Source: Lycorma delicatula
Lineage: Eukaryota > Arthropoda > Insecta > Hemiptera > Fulgoridae
Direction: 5' to 3'
Assembly (NCBI RefSeq): GCF_047948215.1
Contig: NC_134463.1
Span: 57,356,201 to 57,420,200 of the forward strand
Length of the DNA stretch: 64,000 nucleotides
Within the stretch, counting starts at the first letter, position 1, and every line of letters begins with the position of its first letter. The position numbers and the translations under genes were made by a program. A model generated the notes under the pieces. The model had not been told where the DNA came from and ran no database searches. It saw only the letters and a program-made list of their open reading frames with translations. This document shows, piece after piece, positions 62,201 through 64,000 of the stretch.

Positions 62201-64000
<1,800 letters not shown>

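Overview
This is an AT-rich, repeat-laden piece of animal nuclear DNA. Spliced exons, long introns, several Tc1/mariner transposases, a tRNA-derived SINE family and jockey/R1-like LINEs point to an insect. A hemipteran is my best guess from the repeat families, but that is inference and no species can be named. There is no bacterial operon, CRISPR array or rRNA.

Two host genes are present, both on the minus strand and both cut by the window edges. (1) A type-A DnaJ/HSP40 co-chaperone (DNAJA1/DNAJA4, fly Droj2 type) runs from a stress-type promoter at about 11.2 kb leftwards off the window. It has a non-coding first exon, then coding exons at 5422-5553, 2075-2372 and 495-679, giving the first 205 residues (J domain plus the zinc-finger repeats). 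Its promoter carries a perfect three-unit heat-shock element, a CCAAT box and a full CRE. (2) The C-terminal 223 residues of a short coronin lie in seven exons between 62383 and 38128. They contain the conserved propeller-exit segment, a divergent linker and a C-terminal coiled coil with the coronin trimerisation motif. The WD40 propeller exons lie to the right of the window.

Everything else is intron or intergenic DNA built largely from decayed mobile elements. From left to right: the start of a mariner transposase (1-197); a hAT/BED-finger transposase remnant (about 3.2-4.4 kb); four tandem copies of a tRNA-derived SINE (6.5-7.8 kb); a LINE C-terminal scrap (about 9.1 kb); a truncated foldback element next to a two-ORF jockey/R1-like LINE (18.3-20.3 kb); a short GC-rich insertion with a 15-bp target duplication (26.8 kb); LINE and SINE relics (27.7, 31.6 and 33.5 kb); a Jerky/pogo remnant (38.6-39.4 kb); IS630-type transposase remnants (40.8-41.8 and 45.5-46.6 kb); a LINE reverse-transcriptase C-terminus (42.8-43.5 kb); two nearly full-length but dead mariners (44.2-45.5 and 50.1-51.3 kb); a complete ACTTCCTTGTAC-tipped element (52.9-53.5 kb); and a Tigger/pogo element (60.5-61.7 kb). 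The coronin elements sit inside its introns. The stretch 21.9-38.1 kb is an exceptionally AT-rich desert with microsatellites and no recognisable host exon; part of it may be coronin 3' UTR.

I found no convincing new molecular system. The most interesting items are the compact HSE/CCAAT/CRE promoter, the head-to-tail SINE array with 10-bp junctions and an 18-bp palindrome in its tRNA-like arm, the foldback element with ACTTCCTTGTAC ends, and the small GC-rich insertion with clean target duplication.
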